Source: Cognatilysobacter terrigena
GTDB taxonomy: Bacteria > Pseudomonadota > Gammaproteobacteria > Xanthomonadales > Xanthomonadaceae
Assembly (NCBI RefSeq): GCF_004361065.1
Contig: NZ_SELT01000001.1
Location: 248,001-312,000 of the forward strand
Direction: 5' to 3'
Length of the DNA: 64,000 nt
Of this stretch, positions 48,379 to 57,040 are shown one piece after another; position 1 is the stretch's first letter; each line of letters starts with the position of its first letter. Under the pieces are notes generated by a model. The model worked only from the letters and a program-made list of their open reading frames with translations. It did no database searches and had not been told where the DNA came from. The translations under genes were made by a program, and so were the position numbers.

Positions 48379-48768
48379 ATGGACCCGTACAACAGCGTCG
48401 CCACGCCGCCGCCGCATTCGAACGGCGCGCTCACCCTCAACGACCAGATGGTCACCACCGCGTTCGAACTGCCCGGGCTGCGCGTCGTGCGCAACCTCGG
48501 CGTGGTGCGCGGCATCACCGTGCGCTCGCGCTCGGTCGTCGGCAACTTCCTCGGCGGCCTGCAGACGATCTTCGGCGGCAACATCACCATCTACACGCAG
48601 CTCTGCGAGCAGGCGCGAATGGAGACGTACCGCGACATGATGGTGCACGCGCGACAACTCGGCGCCAACGCGATCATCGCCGTGCGCTACGACGCCACCG
48701 AGCTGATGGCGGGGCTGACCGAGGTGCTGTGCTACGGCACGGCCGTCGTCGTCGAGCCCGAGCACTGA
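48379..48768 (+). CDS. YbjQ/UPF0145 family protein
   Basis: A 129-residue protein. The core [20 protein letters not shown], then [20 protein letters not shown] and [12 protein letters not shown] are typical of YbjQ, a pentameric barrel protein sometimes called heavy-metal-binding domain protein. The N-terminal 20 residues ([19 protein letters not shown]) are variable. GGAGGA seven bases before the ATG supports this start rather than 48355. Function unestablished. A new plus-strand unit starts here, running on to alkB. Confidence 0.88.
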   Translation: MDPYNSVATPPPHSNGALTLNDQMVTTAFELPGLRVVRNLGVVRGITVRSRSVVGNFLGGLQTIFGGNITIYTQLCEQARMETYRDMMVHARQLGANAIIAVRYDATELMAGLTEVLCYGTAVVVEPEH

Positions 48769-48809
48769 CATTCACCGCCCGTGAGACGGCCGCGCGCCAA
48801 GCTCGCGGC

Positions 48810-49433
48810 ATGTCCACCGGCCAGCCCTCCCTGTTCGACACCGGCGACGTCGTCCTGTTCGACGACGCCGAAGGCGGCATCCGCTATCGGCCGCGCCTGG
48901 TCGATACCGGCACGGCCGCGCGCTGGTTCGAGGAACTCGTGCGCGATGTCGAATGGCGGTCGCTGCAGCGCGAGATGTACGAACGCACGGTGGACGTGCC
49001 GCGACTGATCGGGTCGTATCCGCTGGATTCGGCGGCGCTCCCCGCAACGCTGCACGAAGTGCTGGCAGCGGTCCGCAGCGTCGTCGACGCACCGTTCGAT
49101 ACGGTCGGCTGCAATCTCTACCGCGACGGCCGGGACAGCGTCGCGCCGCACAACGACACCCTGCATGCGCTGATGCCGCGCCAGCCGATCGCGCTGGTTT
49201 CGCTGGGCGACGTGCGCGACATGGTGATCACGCCGAAGCCCGGCACGCGCGGCCGACGCATTCGTCTACCGCTCGAGCCGGGCAGCCTGCTCGTCATGAG
49301 CCATGCGTCGCAGTCGACGCACGATCACGGCATTCCGAAAACGCGCGACAAGGTCGGCCCGCGCATCAGCCTCGCGTTCCGCGCGCGGCAACCCGGCGGC
49401 GATCTGCTAAGGGGCTATCGTCCCGCCGGCTGA
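48810..49433 (+). CDS. alkB: 2-oxoglutarate/Fe(II)-dependent dioxygenase, AlkB family
   Basis: A 207-residue AlkB-type repair enzyme. Fe ligands H114-x-D116 (APHNDTLH) and H173 (HDHGIPK), 2-oxoglutarate Arg in PRISLAFR, and the NLYRDG motif are intact. It has the shorter N-terminus (GQPSLFDTG) of the ALKBH2/3-like bacterial group, rather than the E. coli AlkB layout. It reverses N1-methyladenine and N3-methylcytosine damage. No ada gene is nearby. It ends two bases before the convergent SDR gene. Confidence 0.92.
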   Translation: MSTGQPSLFDTGDVVLFDDAEGGIRYRPRLVDTGTAARWFEELVRDVEWRSLQREMYERTVDVPRLIGSYPLDSAALPATLHEVLAAVRSVVDAPFDTVGCNLYRDGRDSVAPHNDTLHALMPRQPIALVSLGDVRDMVITPKPGTRGRRIRLPLEPGSLLVMSHASQSTHDHGIPKTRDKVGPRISLAFRARQPGGDLLRGYRPAG

Positions 49434-49434
49434 C

Positions 49435-50280
49435 TCAACCGATGAAGCTGCCGCCGTTGACGTGGATGAACTGCCCGGTGATGTAGCTGCTGTCCTCGCT
49501 CGCCAGGAAGACGTACGCCGGGCCGAGTTCGCTCGGCTGACCCGGCCGGCCCATCGGCGTGTCCTTCCCGAATTCGCGCTGTGCCTTCGCGTCATAGGTC
49601 GACGTGATCAGCGGCGTCCAGATCGGGCCGGGCGCGACGCCATTGACGCGGATGCCGCGCTTCACCAAGTTCTTCGCGAGCGAATAGGTGAACGTCTCGA
49701 TCGCGCCCTTGGTCGATGCGTAGTCGAGCAGGTGCTCGCTGCCGCGGAAGGACGTCACCGAACCGGTATTGATGATGACGTCGCCGGCTTCGAGATGCTC
49801 CAACGCGAAGCGCGTGATGAAGAAGAACGGATAGACATTGTTCTCGAACGTCGTCCTGAGCTGCTTCGCGCTGACGTCCTCCAGCCGATCCTGCGAGACG
49901 TGGTCGGCGAGGTTGTTGACCAGGATGTTGAGCCCGCCCAGTTTCGCGACCGTCTGCTCCACGGCCCAGCGGCAGCGTGATTCGCTGCGTGCGTCCCCGC
50001 GCAGCAGCAGGCAGCGGCGCCCTTCGGCCGTCACCAGGCGTTCGGTGTCCCGCGCATCCTCGTCTTCCGACAGATAGAGGATCGCGACGTCCGCGCCTTC
50101 GCGGGCGAAGTGCACCGCCACGGCGCGACCGATGCCGCTGTCGCCGCCGGTGACCAGCGCGACCTTGCCTTCGAGCTTGCCGCTGCCGCGATACGTGGCT
50201 CGGATCGTTTCCGGCTGCTTGCGCATCGCGCGCTGGTGGCCCGGTCGGTTGATCGCGTTTGCGGATTTGCGTGCGGCCAT
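49435..50280 (-). CDS. SDR oxidoreductase, YhdG/YghA-like
   Basis: A 281-residue short-chain dehydrogenase with an N-terminal extension of about 35 residues. TGGDSGIGRAVAVHFAREG is the cofactor motif, NNLADHVSQ follows strand 4, and YASTKGAIET is Y-x3-K. The ending SSYITGQFIHVNGG is standard. It is of the same subfamily as the SDR at 14005-15000 but lacks the long hydrophilic head. Such SDRs are stress-linked in several bacteria; the substrate is unknown. An alternative start within the first 20 residues cannot be excluded. Confidence 0.85.
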   Translation of the reverse strand: MAARKSANAINRPGHQRAMRKQPETIRATYRGSGKLEGKVALVTGGDSGIGRAVAVHFAREGADVAILYLSEDEDARDTERLVTAEGRRCLLLRGDARSESRCRWAVEQTVAKLGGLNILVNNLADHVSQDRLEDVSAKQLRTTFENNVYPFFFITRFALEHLEAGDVIINTGSVTSFRGSEHLLDYASTKGAIETFTYSLAKNLVKRGIRVNGVAPGPIWTPLITSTYDAKAQREFGKDTPMGRPGQPSELGPAYVFLASEDSSYITGQFIHVNGGSFIG

Positions 50281-50369
50281 GGTCGGTCTCCTTCGATGCG
50301 CGATCGTCGGCGGCCGGCCGTGGCCGCGGCATGAAGCGGTCGTCGCATCGGCCCGCCTAGACTCGCGAC

Positions 50370-50919
50370 ATGACGGATCCCATTCCTTCTACGGTCGCCG
50401 GCGGTCATCGACTGTTCTTCGCGTTGTGGCCCGATGACGAAACCCGCGCCGCGCTCGAGCGCGCCGTGGCGAGCGTCGCGATGTTCCGTGGCGCCGGGCG
50501 GCGCACGTCGCCCAGCAAGTACCACCTCACGCTGCATTTCCTCGGCGGTTGGGCGACGCGGCCGGACGACGTGGCCGATCGCGCGCGCCGCGGCCGCGAA
50601 CGTCGACGCGCGCGCGTTCCATCTCGTGCTGGACCGTGCCGGTGGATTTCCCGGCGCGCGTGTCGGGTGGCTCGCGCCTGCGGGCAACTCCGGGCTCGAC
50701 GCGCTGTGGTGCGCGTTGCGGCACGCGTTGGACGACGCGGGCATCGAGCATCGCGACCACGCAAAGTTCTCGCCGCACGTCACGGTGCTGCGTGGCGTCG
50801 CCGGTCGCTTGCCCGAGACACCGATCGAGCCGGTGTCGTGGCCGGTGACGGACTTCGTGCTGGTGTACGGCTTCGACGGACGCTACGAAATCCTCGAACG
50901 CTGGCCGCTGCGCGCCTGA
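50370..50919 (+). pseudogene. thpR: frameshifted RNA 2',3'-cyclic phosphodiesterase (ThpR, 2H family)
   Basis: Two frames together encode one ThpR. The first, from 50370, supplies the N-terminal half with HLT at 52-54 (YHLTLHFLGG) and the catalytic His. After about 50588 the homology continues one base out of frame: AAANVDARAFHLVLDRAGG, HKF-like KFSPHVTVLRG (His at 50776) and a normal end at 50919. Removing one C of the CC at 50588-50589 restores a full-length protein of about 182 residues. The enzyme opens 2',3'-cyclic phosphates. A genuine mutation or a sequencing error would both look like this. Confidence 0.82.
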
Positions 50920-50962
50920 GCGTTCACCTCGTGAACGCGCCGCGCATGCAGCCTTGGGGCGC

Positions 50963-51700
50963 ATGACGGAGCATCTGCATATCGGTTGCGCGGGCTGGAG
51001 CGTCCCCGGCGCGCACGCGGCGCATTTTCCCGAGGACGGCACGCATCTTGCGCGCTATGCGCGGCGCTTCAACATGGTCGAGATCAATTCGTCGTTCTAT
51101 CGACCGCATCAGCCGAAGACGTATGCGAAGTGGGCCGCCTGCGTGCCGGACAACTTCCGCTTCGCGGTGAAATTTCCGCGCGCGGGAACACACGACGCGC
51201 GGCTGCACGAAGCCGAGCCGATCATCGAGAGCTTCGCGTCGCAGGTGCACGAACTGGGCGACCGGCTGGGTCCGGTCCTCGTGCAGCTGCCGCCGAGCCT
51301 CGCGTTCGAGCGCGATGTGGCCGAAGTATTTTTCGATGCGATGCGCCAGCACTTCGACGGGCCGCTCGTCTGCGAGCCGCGCCATCCGACATGGTTCACG
51401 CCGGCGGGCGACGCGTTGTGGAAGCGATTCGACGTGGCGCGCGTCGCGGCCGATCCCGCGCGTGTACCCGAGGCGGCGATCGCCGGCGGTGCCGGGCCGG
51501 TGCGCTACTGGCGGCTGCACGGCGCGCCACGCGTCTACTACGACGCCTACGGCGACGAAGGCCTGCGCCCGTGGGCCGGCGATATCCGCGCCGCACGCGA
51601 AGCGGGCCTCGATTGCTGGGCGGTCATGGACAACACCGCGCTCGGCCACGCGACGCTCGACGCGATGCGGCTCGAAGCGATGCTCGCCGACGTGCGCTAG
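50963..51700 (+). CDS. DUF72 family protein
   Basis: A 245-residue TIM-barrel-like protein. LHIGCAGWSVPG near the start, MVEINSSFYRPHQPKTYAKW and FRFAVKFPR are the family's first conserved blocks. VYYDAYGDEGLRPWAGDI and DNTALGHATLDAMRLE close it. Similar proteins occur next to nucleotide-pool or DNA-repair genes and are probably hydrolases or lyases; the reaction is not known. It starts 43 bases after the frameshifted thpR and overlaps nothing. Confidence 0.88.
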   Translation: MTEHLHIGCAGWSVPGAHAAHFPEDGTHLARYARRFNMVEINSSFYRPHQPKTYAKWAACVPDNFRFAVKFPRAGTHDARLHEAEPIIESFASQVHELGDRLGPVLVQLPPSLAFERDVAEVFFDAMRQHFDGPLVCEPRHPTWFTPAGDALWKRFDVARVAADPARVPEAAIAGGAGPVRYWRLHGAPRVYYDAYGDEGLRPWAGDIRAAREAGLDCWAVMDNTALGHATLDAMRLEAMLADVR

Positions 51701-51703
51701 CGG

Positions 51704-52729
51704 TCAGTCCTGCAGCTTCGCGCCGCAGCCGCGGTACGTCGTGCCACCGACGTCGAGCGTGACGGTCGCCTCGAACGCCTGTCCGCTCATGCCATCACGG
51801 CAGCGCTCGTTCTTCACCGTCATGCGGATTGCACGGCCCGTGCTGTCGATGCCGGTGTACCCGTCCGCTGCGGGCTTGAGCGGCGCGGTCACATGCGTCT
51901 GTCCGTAGTCGAGCAGCGCATCGAGTCGTGGCGGGGTGCCCGCGATTTCGGCCGTCCAGCCCGGTTCGTTGCCGACGGCGCGGAACGTCGCGCCGCGAAG
52001 CACGGCCTGGTTCCACGGCGACACCTGCGACGCCTGCACGCAGTCGCGTGCGGGTTCGCCGGCGAGCGTCAGCGTGCCGGTCGCGCCTTTCGTCCAGAAC
52101 TCGTTGCCGCGGGCGTCCGCGTAGCGCGCGCCCGATGCCGAACGCGCGAGCGGCAGCGTGACCGATGCGCCGTTGTAGGCGAGCCGCACCTGCTTGGGCG
52201 CATCGTCGAAGCGCGACATGACGCCCAGGTCGCCGCATTCCCAGTGCGCGACGGGTCCGGTCGGCGGCGCGGCGACGGCGTCGCTTGCGGCTGCACGCCG
52301 CATGCGGACTTCGACACTGTTGCCGCCCGGCATGACGCCGACGGGCGCGGGCGTCTCGAACCAGCGCTGGCCGTCCGGACCGATCAGCGTGGCGCGCACC
52401 GCGTAGCCGGCAGGGTGCGGCGTCGACGGCACGGGCAGTTCGAACGGGTAGGGCGCGCCGGCGACATCGCGCAACGTCTTCGACCCGACCGACGCGCCGG
52501 ATTCCGCACCGAGCAGGTCGACCTGCAGCGACGCGCCGGGCGGCATCTTGATGCGCTCGAGGTACGTGGCGACGCCGCGAACCGGCGCGTTGGACGTACT
52601 CGCGACCGGTGCGGCCGGCGGCGCGGCGTCGGGCGCCGCGGCGCTCGCAGGCTGCGGAGGTTGTTTTCCGGAACAGGCCGCGACGAACGAGGCGACGGCG
52701 GCAACGAGCACGGCGGATCGGACGGTCAT
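51704..52729 (-). CDS. three-domain lipoprotein: YbaY-like, MliC-like and COG3650-like
   Basis: A 341-residue lipoprotein (Cys19 in VAACSG). A Pro/Ala-rich linker leads to three modules. Residues 50-146 resemble YbaY, a type III-secretion-chaperone-like lipoprotein domain (GVATYLERIKMPPGASLQVD). Residues 160-230 match MliC lysozyme inhibitor (WECGDLGVMSRF, YNGASVTLPLARSASGARY). Residues 245-338 match COG3650-type proteins (FRAVGNEPGWTAEI, ERCRDGMSGQAFE). The MliC part may inhibit C-type lysozyme in the periplasm. These units are usually separate proteins, and the fusion is unusual to me. Confidence 0.78.
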   Translation of the reverse strand: MTVRSAVLVAAVASFVAACSGKQPPQPASAAAPDAAPPAAPVASTSNAPVRGVATYLERIKMPPGASLQVDLLGAESGASVGSKTLRDVAGAPYPFELPVPSTPHPAGYAVRATLIGPDGQRWFETPAPVGVMPGGNSVEVRMRRAAASDAVAAPPTGPVAHWECGDLGVMSRFDDAPKQVRLAYNGASVTLPLARSASGARYADARGNEFWTKGATGTLTLAGEPARDCVQASQVSPWNQAVLRGATFRAVGNEPGWTAEIAGTPPRLDALLDYGQTHVTAPLKPAADGYTGIDSTGRAIRMTVKNERCRDGMSGQAFEATVTLDVGGTTYRGCGAKLQD

Positions 52730-52764
52730 GCCTTCAGCCTGCCAGCCGTCGCGTTCGTCCGGTG

Positions 52765-54528
52765 TCAGCGCGGCGCGGTGTCGACGCGCAGCACGGGGTA
52801 GAGGCCGTAGCGGTCGTCCCAGGCGCTGTGGCGGCGGTAGAAGAACTCGAGGCGCCTGTCGGGGCTCTTGGCGAAGTCCGGATCGTCCTTCACCCGCTTC
52901 TCGAACTCGGCGCGGAGCGCGGGATTGGCGGCCAGCATCTTCTCCGCCTCTTCCTCGGCGACGTAGTCCTCCATGTATTCCTTACGCTCGAACGCCGCGT
53001 TCGTGCGGCCCCAGGCCGCGATCGCGTCGGGCGCCGTCGGCTCGAGCAGACCCATGATGAGGCGCGCCTTGGGCTGCGCGATCGGCACGAACAGCGTGCC
53101 GGCAACCAGCGACCGCGTCTCGGGCGCCCACTTGCCCTGCGCGTCGAGGCGCTGGTGGCCTTCGAACGAGTCCGACGAGAACTTGATCGTGTCCGCGCGC
53201 CAAGCCTGCGCGGCGAGGTTCGACAGCGGCGCGTCGATGCGCTCGTAACGGATCGCATGCGCGTCGAGCGTCGGCTTCACCATGTCGACCCAGGCCGCCG
53301 GCACGACATAACCCGCGCGCGGGGCGTCGGCGCTGATGCGCGGGACCACGACGTCGTGCAGCGGGATACGCCAGACCTGCGGCCTGGTCTCGTCGTAGCG
53401 CGTCATCAGCGCGCCCGAGATCGGCGACATCGTCCGCGTGTACGCGTAACCCTTGAAGTCGATCGTGCGCGACGCGTCGGTCGCCTTGTAGTCGAGCGGC
53501 ACCGCCGTGCCGCCGAGCTTGGTCGCGCGTTCGTCCGCCTCGCGCTCCATGCGCTGCCACGCCGCGCCGTTCGCCGCGACCTGCTGCAGCACCGCGACGA
53601 TCGCGTCGTGCGTCGTATTGACGCGGTACTTGTACGGCCGCCACGAATGCGTCTCGACCAGCATCGCCATGCGGTTGCGCAGCTGCATGTAGCCGAGCGA
53701 GAACCGCGGCGTCGACACGCCGTCCTCGAAGCCGGACATCGGGTCGTCGCCCTTCACGAACGAGGGATAGAACGGCAGCGGCATGCCGCCGCGCTTGGCG
53801 ATGTAGTCCATCGTGCCCTGGCGCAGTGCGCGGCCGGCGAGGCGCAGCTTCTCGTCGCCGGAGTTCACCGGTTCCACCTGCACGGCGAGGTCGTGCTGGA
53901 ACTTCGCGCCGTCGGTGACGTGCAGGTCGACGTAGGCGACCGGGTCCCAGCGCTCGATCAGCGCCAGCATCGCGCGCATCTCCGGCGCGTCGGCCTTCAT
54001 GTAGTCGCGGTTGAGGTTGAGGTTCTGCGCGGTCGCGCGCCAGCCCATTTCCTCGGGGCCGCGCTGGTTCGGGCGGTTCCAGGCCCTGAAGCGCTCATGG
54101 CCGTCGACGTTGAACACGGGCACGAAGACGAACACCTGGCGGTCGAGCGCGCCCTTGGCCAGCTTGCCGTCCAGCAGCTCGCGCAGAGCGAGGAAGCCCG
54201 CGTCCTTGCCGTCGATTTCCCCGGCGTGGATGCCGCCTTGCATAAGCGTGACCGGCAGGTTCTTCGCACGCGCGGCCTCGGGCGTCAGCGCGCCGGACGT
54301 GGACGCGATCAGCACCTTCATCGATCGGCCTTCCGGCGTGGTGCCGAAGGTCTCGCAGCGCACGACGTTGGGGTACTTCGCCGCGAACGCGTCGCAGAGC
54401 GCGATGACCTCGTCGTAGCGGCCCGTGCGGACGAAGTCGCTGCGCTCGGCGACGGTAGTGAGCGCGTCCTGCGCGAAGGCGGGGAGTGCGACGGCGAGCA
54501 GGGCGGCAAGAAGCGGCGTGCGATTCAT
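52765..54528 (-). CDS. M14-family zinc carboxypeptidase
   Basis: A 587-residue exported protein (signal cut after AFAQ). The M14 zinc motif is GGIHAGEIDGKD with His101 and Glu104, and the RNRMAMLVETHSW segment carries the catalytic Glu near residue 293. The third metal His is probably in YVDLHVTDGAKFQHD. The protein is longer than a minimal M14 enzyme: a C-terminal region of about 280 residues includes APETRSLVAGTLFVPIAQPK. Periplasmic peptide hydrolysis is expected. It lies 35 bases from the three-domain lipoprotein gene, in the same direction. Confidence 0.88.
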   Translation of the reverse strand: MNRTPLLAALLAVALPAFAQDALTTVAERSDFVRTGRYDEVIALCDAFAAKYPNVVRCETFGTTPEGRSMKVLIASTSGALTPEAARAKNLPVTLMQGGIHAGEIDGKDAGFLALRELLDGKLAKGALDRQVFVFVPVFNVDGHERFRAWNRPNQRGPEEMGWRATAQNLNLNRDYMKADAPEMRAMLALIERWDPVAYVDLHVTDGAKFQHDLAVQVEPVNSGDEKLRLAGRALRQGTMDYIAKRGGMPLPFYPSFVKGDDPMSGFEDGVSTPRFSLGYMQLRNRMAMLVETHSWRPYKYRVNTTHDAIVAVLQQVAANGAAWQRMEREADERATKLGGTAVPLDYKATDASRTIDFKGYAYTRTMSPISGALMTRYDETRPQVWRIPLHDVVVPRISADAPRAGYVVPAAWVDMVKPTLDAHAIRYERIDAPLSNLAAQAWRADTIKFSSDSFEGHQRLDAQGKWAPETRSLVAGTLFVPIAQPKARLIMGLLEPTAPDAIAAWGRTNAAFERKEYMEDYVAEEEAEKMLAANPALRAEFEKRVKDDPDFAKSPDRRLEFFYRRHSAWDDRYGLYPVLRVDTAPR

Positions 54529-54609
54529 CGGCGGCGGGGTCGGGAGGGGACGCCGCATGGTAGCCGTCCGCCCGTGCGATCATGCCGGGCCGTTCCGCAG
54601 GAGACCCCG

Positions 54610-55242
54610 ATGCGCAGCCTGTACTACGCGCCCGGTGCCGCGAGCTTCGTCGTCCACTGGCTGCTCATCGAGCTCGGGCTCGACCACGAGCTGCGCAAGG
54701 TCGACACCGCGGCGGGCGAGCAGAAGAGCCCCGAATACCTCGCGATCAATCCGAATGGTGTCGTGCCCACCTACGTGGACGAAGGCCGGACGATGTTCGA
54801 GGCCGCGGCCATCGCGATGACGCTGGGCGACCGCCACAGCGCGGGTCGTCTCGCCCCGACGTTCGATGCCCCGGAACGCGCGAACTACAACCAGTGGATG
54901 TTCCACCTCGCGAACGCGGTGCAGCCGCTGTTCCGCATCTGGTGGTATCCGCACGAGCCGGCGGGCGAGGGCAATGCCGAGGTCGTGCGCCAGCACGTCA
55001 TCCCGCGCATCGAAGCGGCGTGGCAGCGCCTGGACGACCACCTCGCCAAGAACGGCCCGTACCTGCTCGGCGGACAGCCCAGCGTCGCCGACTTCTACCT
55101 GACGATGCTGATGCGCTGGTCGCGCGGCATGCCCAAGCCGGGCGACCGCTGGCCGCATCTCGGCGCGCTCGCCGCGAAGATGAAGGCGCGCCCCTCGTTC
55201 GCGACGCTGTACGAGCGCGAAGGCCTCACCGAATGGGCCTGA
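54610..55242 (+). CDS. glutathione S-transferase family protein
   Basis: A 210-residue GST. The thioredoxin-like N-terminal domain has LYYAPGAASFVVHWLLIELG, KSPEYLAINPNGVVPTY with the cis-Pro and EAAAIAMTLGDRH for gamma-glutamyl contact. The helical C-terminal domain includes YLLGGQPSVADFYLTMLMRW. The Ser in the A-A-S segment (APGAAS) suggests a beta/theta-type catalytic residue. Cytosolic; substrate unknown. The ATG at 54610 follows GGAGA; the upstream frame is antisense to the carboxypeptidase. Confidence 0.9.
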   Translation: MRSLYYAPGAASFVVHWLLIELGLDHELRKVDTAAGEQKSPEYLAINPNGVVPTYVDEGRTMFEAAAIAMTLGDRHSAGRLAPTFDAPERANYNQWMFHLANAVQPLFRIWWYPHEPAGEGNAEVVRQHVIPRIEAAWQRLDDHLAKNGPYLLGGQPSVADFYLTMLMRWSRGMPKPGDRWPHLGALAAKMKARPSFATLYEREGLTEWA

Positions 55243-55264
55243 CGCCCGCACCTGCGACGACCGA

Positions 55265-55861
55265 ATGCTGACTCTTCTCATCATCGCCGTGACCGCGATC
55301 GTCTCGTGGCTCGCGTTCCAGAAACCGCGCCTCGCCGAACGGCTGATCCTCTATCCCCCGGCGGTGAAGCGCGGGCAGGTCGAACGGTTGCTCACGCATG
55401 GCTTCATCCATGCCGACCTGTCGCACCTGTTCTTCAACATGCTGACGCTGTTCTTCTTCGGTCGCCTGACCGAGCGCGTCGTCGAGGGACTGGCCGGGCC
55501 GATCACGTTCATCTTCTTCTACATCTCGGCGATCATCGTCGCGATCCTGCCGAGCTACCTGCGCCACCGCGACGACAGCCGCTACCGCAGCCTCGGTGCG
55601 TCGGGCGCCGTCGCCGCCATGCTGTTCGCCGCGATCCTGATCGATCCGTGGATGATGATCTTCATCCCGAGTCCCGTGCCCGGCATCCTCTATGGGATCG
55701 GCTACGTGGCGTGGTCGTGGTGGGCCGATCGCAACAGCATGGACGGCGTCAATCACAACGCGCACCTGTCCGGCGCGATCTACGGCGTGCTCTTCATGCT
55801 GGTGATGAATCCTGCCGTCGGCCGGCACTTCCTCGCCGCGCTCGCATCCCCGCATTTCTGA
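55265..55861 (+). CDS. rhomboid-family intramembrane serine protease
   Basis: A 198-residue protein of about six transmembrane helices. Catalytic Ser113 lies in GASGAVAAML, and His167 lies in NHNAHLSGAIYGVL. The WR-like loop (RLLTHGFIHADLSHLFFNML) is present. The first helix starts immediately at the N-terminus. Rhomboids cleave substrate transmembrane segments near their top. It starts 22 bases after the GST stop and should share that transcript; the GNAT gene follows a hairpin. Confidence 0.92.
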   Translation: MLTLLIIAVTAIVSWLAFQKPRLAERLILYPPAVKRGQVERLLTHGFIHADLSHLFFNMLTLFFFGRLTERVVEGLAGPITFIFFYISAIIVAILPSYLRHRDDSRYRSLGASGAVAAMLFAAILIDPWMMIFIPSPVPGILYGIGYVAWSWWADRNSMDGVNHNAHLSGAIYGVLFMLVMNPAVGRHFLAALASPHF

Positions 55862-55865
55862 CGCT

Positions 55866-55895
55866 CACCGGCCCTGCATCGCGGCCGGTGTCTCC
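55866..55895 (+). terminator. hairpin after the rhomboid gene, weak terminator candidate
   Basis: CACCGGCC (55866-55873) and GGCCGGTG (55883-55890) pair perfectly around a 9-base loop, four bases after the stop codon. The following TCTCC holds too few T residues for a firm intrinsic terminator, so partial or Rho-assisted function is more likely. Confidence 0.35.
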
Positions 55896-55922
55896 TGATC
55901 GTTTGACGAACGGAGCGATCCC

Positions 55923-56195
55923 ATGGACGTGCAGCACGAGCCCGAGAACGAGCGATTCATCGCCAAGGTCGATGGATACATCGCAGAGATGAGCTACCGG
56001 CGCGAGGACGGCGTCCTCGCGATCACGCACACGGGCGTGCCGTCGGAAATCGGCGGCCGGGGCATCGCCGGCGACCTCGTGCGTGCGGGCTTCGACTATG
56101 CGCGCGCCCACGGCCTGCGCGTGCGTCCGCTGTGCAGCTACGCGGCCGCATGGGCGCAGCGGCATCCGGACTACGCGGACGTCCTCGCCAGCTGA
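55923..56195 (+). CDS. GNAT-like N-acetyltransferase (YjdJ type)
   Basis: A 90-residue miniature GNAT. AEMSYRREDGVLAITHTGVP leads to the pyrophosphate loop EIGGRGIAGDLVRAGFDYAR (Q/R-x2-G-x-G/A). The ending LRVRPLCSYAAAWAQRHPDY is characteristic of YjdJ. The acetyl-CoA fold is truncated to the core, which is normal for this family. The acceptor is unknown. Cytosolic. The start is preceded by GGAGC about seven bases upstream. Confidence 0.88.
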   Translation: MDVQHEPENERFIAKVDGYIAEMSYRREDGVLAITHTGVPSEIGGRGIAGDLVRAGFDYARAHGLRVRPLCSYAAAWAQRHPDYADVLAS

Positions 56196-56255
56196 CGGCT
56201 GCACGACGGGCGCGGTTGTGACAGCATCCGCGCCCCACGCCGGCCCGATCCCGCC

Positions 56256-56969
56256 ATGCGCATCAGCAAATACATCAGCGACACCGGCCTCTGCTCGCGG
56301 CGCGAAGCCGACCGCCTGATCGCGGAAGGCCGCGTCACCGTCAACGGCCTGCGTGCGCGGGTCGGCGTGGAGATGGGCGAGGGTGACGAGGTGCGCGTCG
56401 ACGGCGAGAAGCTCGCCGTGCGCAAGGCGGCGCCGAACAAGCGTCGCCACGTCTACATCGCGTTGAACAAGCCGGTCGGCGTGACGTGCACGACCGAGAG
56501 TTCGGTGCCCGGCAACATCGTGGAGTTCGTCGGGCACGAGCAGCGCATCTTCCCGATCGGGCGCCTGGACAAGGATTCCGAAGGGCTGATCCTGCTCACC
56601 AGCAACGGCGACATCGTCAATGAGATCCTGCGCGCCGAGAACAAGCTGGAGAAGGAATATCTCGTCGCGGTGAACAATCCTGTGACCGACGAATTCCTGC
56701 GCGGCATGGCGCGCGGCGTACCGGTGCACGGGCAGATGACGCTGCCGTGCCGCACCGGCAAGCTCGGTCGATTCGGTTTCCGCATCACGCTGGTGCAGGG
56801 CCTGAACCGCCAGATCCGCTTGATGGCCGCGCACTTCGGCTATCGGGTCAAGACGCTCGTTCGCGTGCGCATCGGCGGGGTCAAGCTGGGCCATCTGAAG
56901 ATCGGTCAGTGGCGCAACCTCACCGACGCGGAACTGCACGGGCTCGTCCCCGGCGGCACCGACTGGTAA
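56256..56969 (+). CDS. rluF: 23S rRNA pseudouridine(2604) synthase
   Basis: A 237-residue protein of the RsuA/RluB/E/F group. A short S4 domain opens it (RISKYISDTGLCSRREADRLI). The catalytic domain has RLDKDSEGLILLTSNGD with the active-site Asp, and QGLNRQIRLMAAHFGYRVKTL and KIGQWRNL. The RLDKDSEGLI and N-R-Q-I-R blocks favour RluF over RluB. It converts U2604 (and often 2605 is RluB's) of 23S rRNA. The E. coli enzyme has a C-terminal tail of about 50 residues that is absent here. Confidence 0.9.
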   Translation: MRISKYISDTGLCSRREADRLIAEGRVTVNGLRARVGVEMGEGDEVRVDGEKLAVRKAAPNKRRHVYIALNKPVGVTCTTESSVPGNIVEFVGHEQRIFPIGRLDKDSEGLILLTSNGDIVNEILRAENKLEKEYLVAVNNPVTDEFLRGMARGVPVHGQMTLPCRTGKLGRFGFRITLVQGLNRQIRLMAAHFGYRVKTLVRVRIGGVKLGHLKIGQWRNLTDAELHGLVPGGTDW

Positions 56970-57040
56970 CGCGTCGATACGGGCATCACACGCCGCCCAT
57001 TAATTTTGCGTCGACGCCCCGTTCAATCCGCCGACGCTGC

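Noticed and set aside
50575-50600. Programmed ribosomal frameshift in thpR
   Set aside because: No slippery heptamer or stimulating structure that I can recognise, and ThpR is not known to use frameshifting. A point insertion or error explains it more simply.
52609-54609. Upstream extension of the GST gene
   Set aside because: It is antisense to the M14 carboxypeptidase and three-domain lipoprotein, and the GST family starts at LYYAPG.
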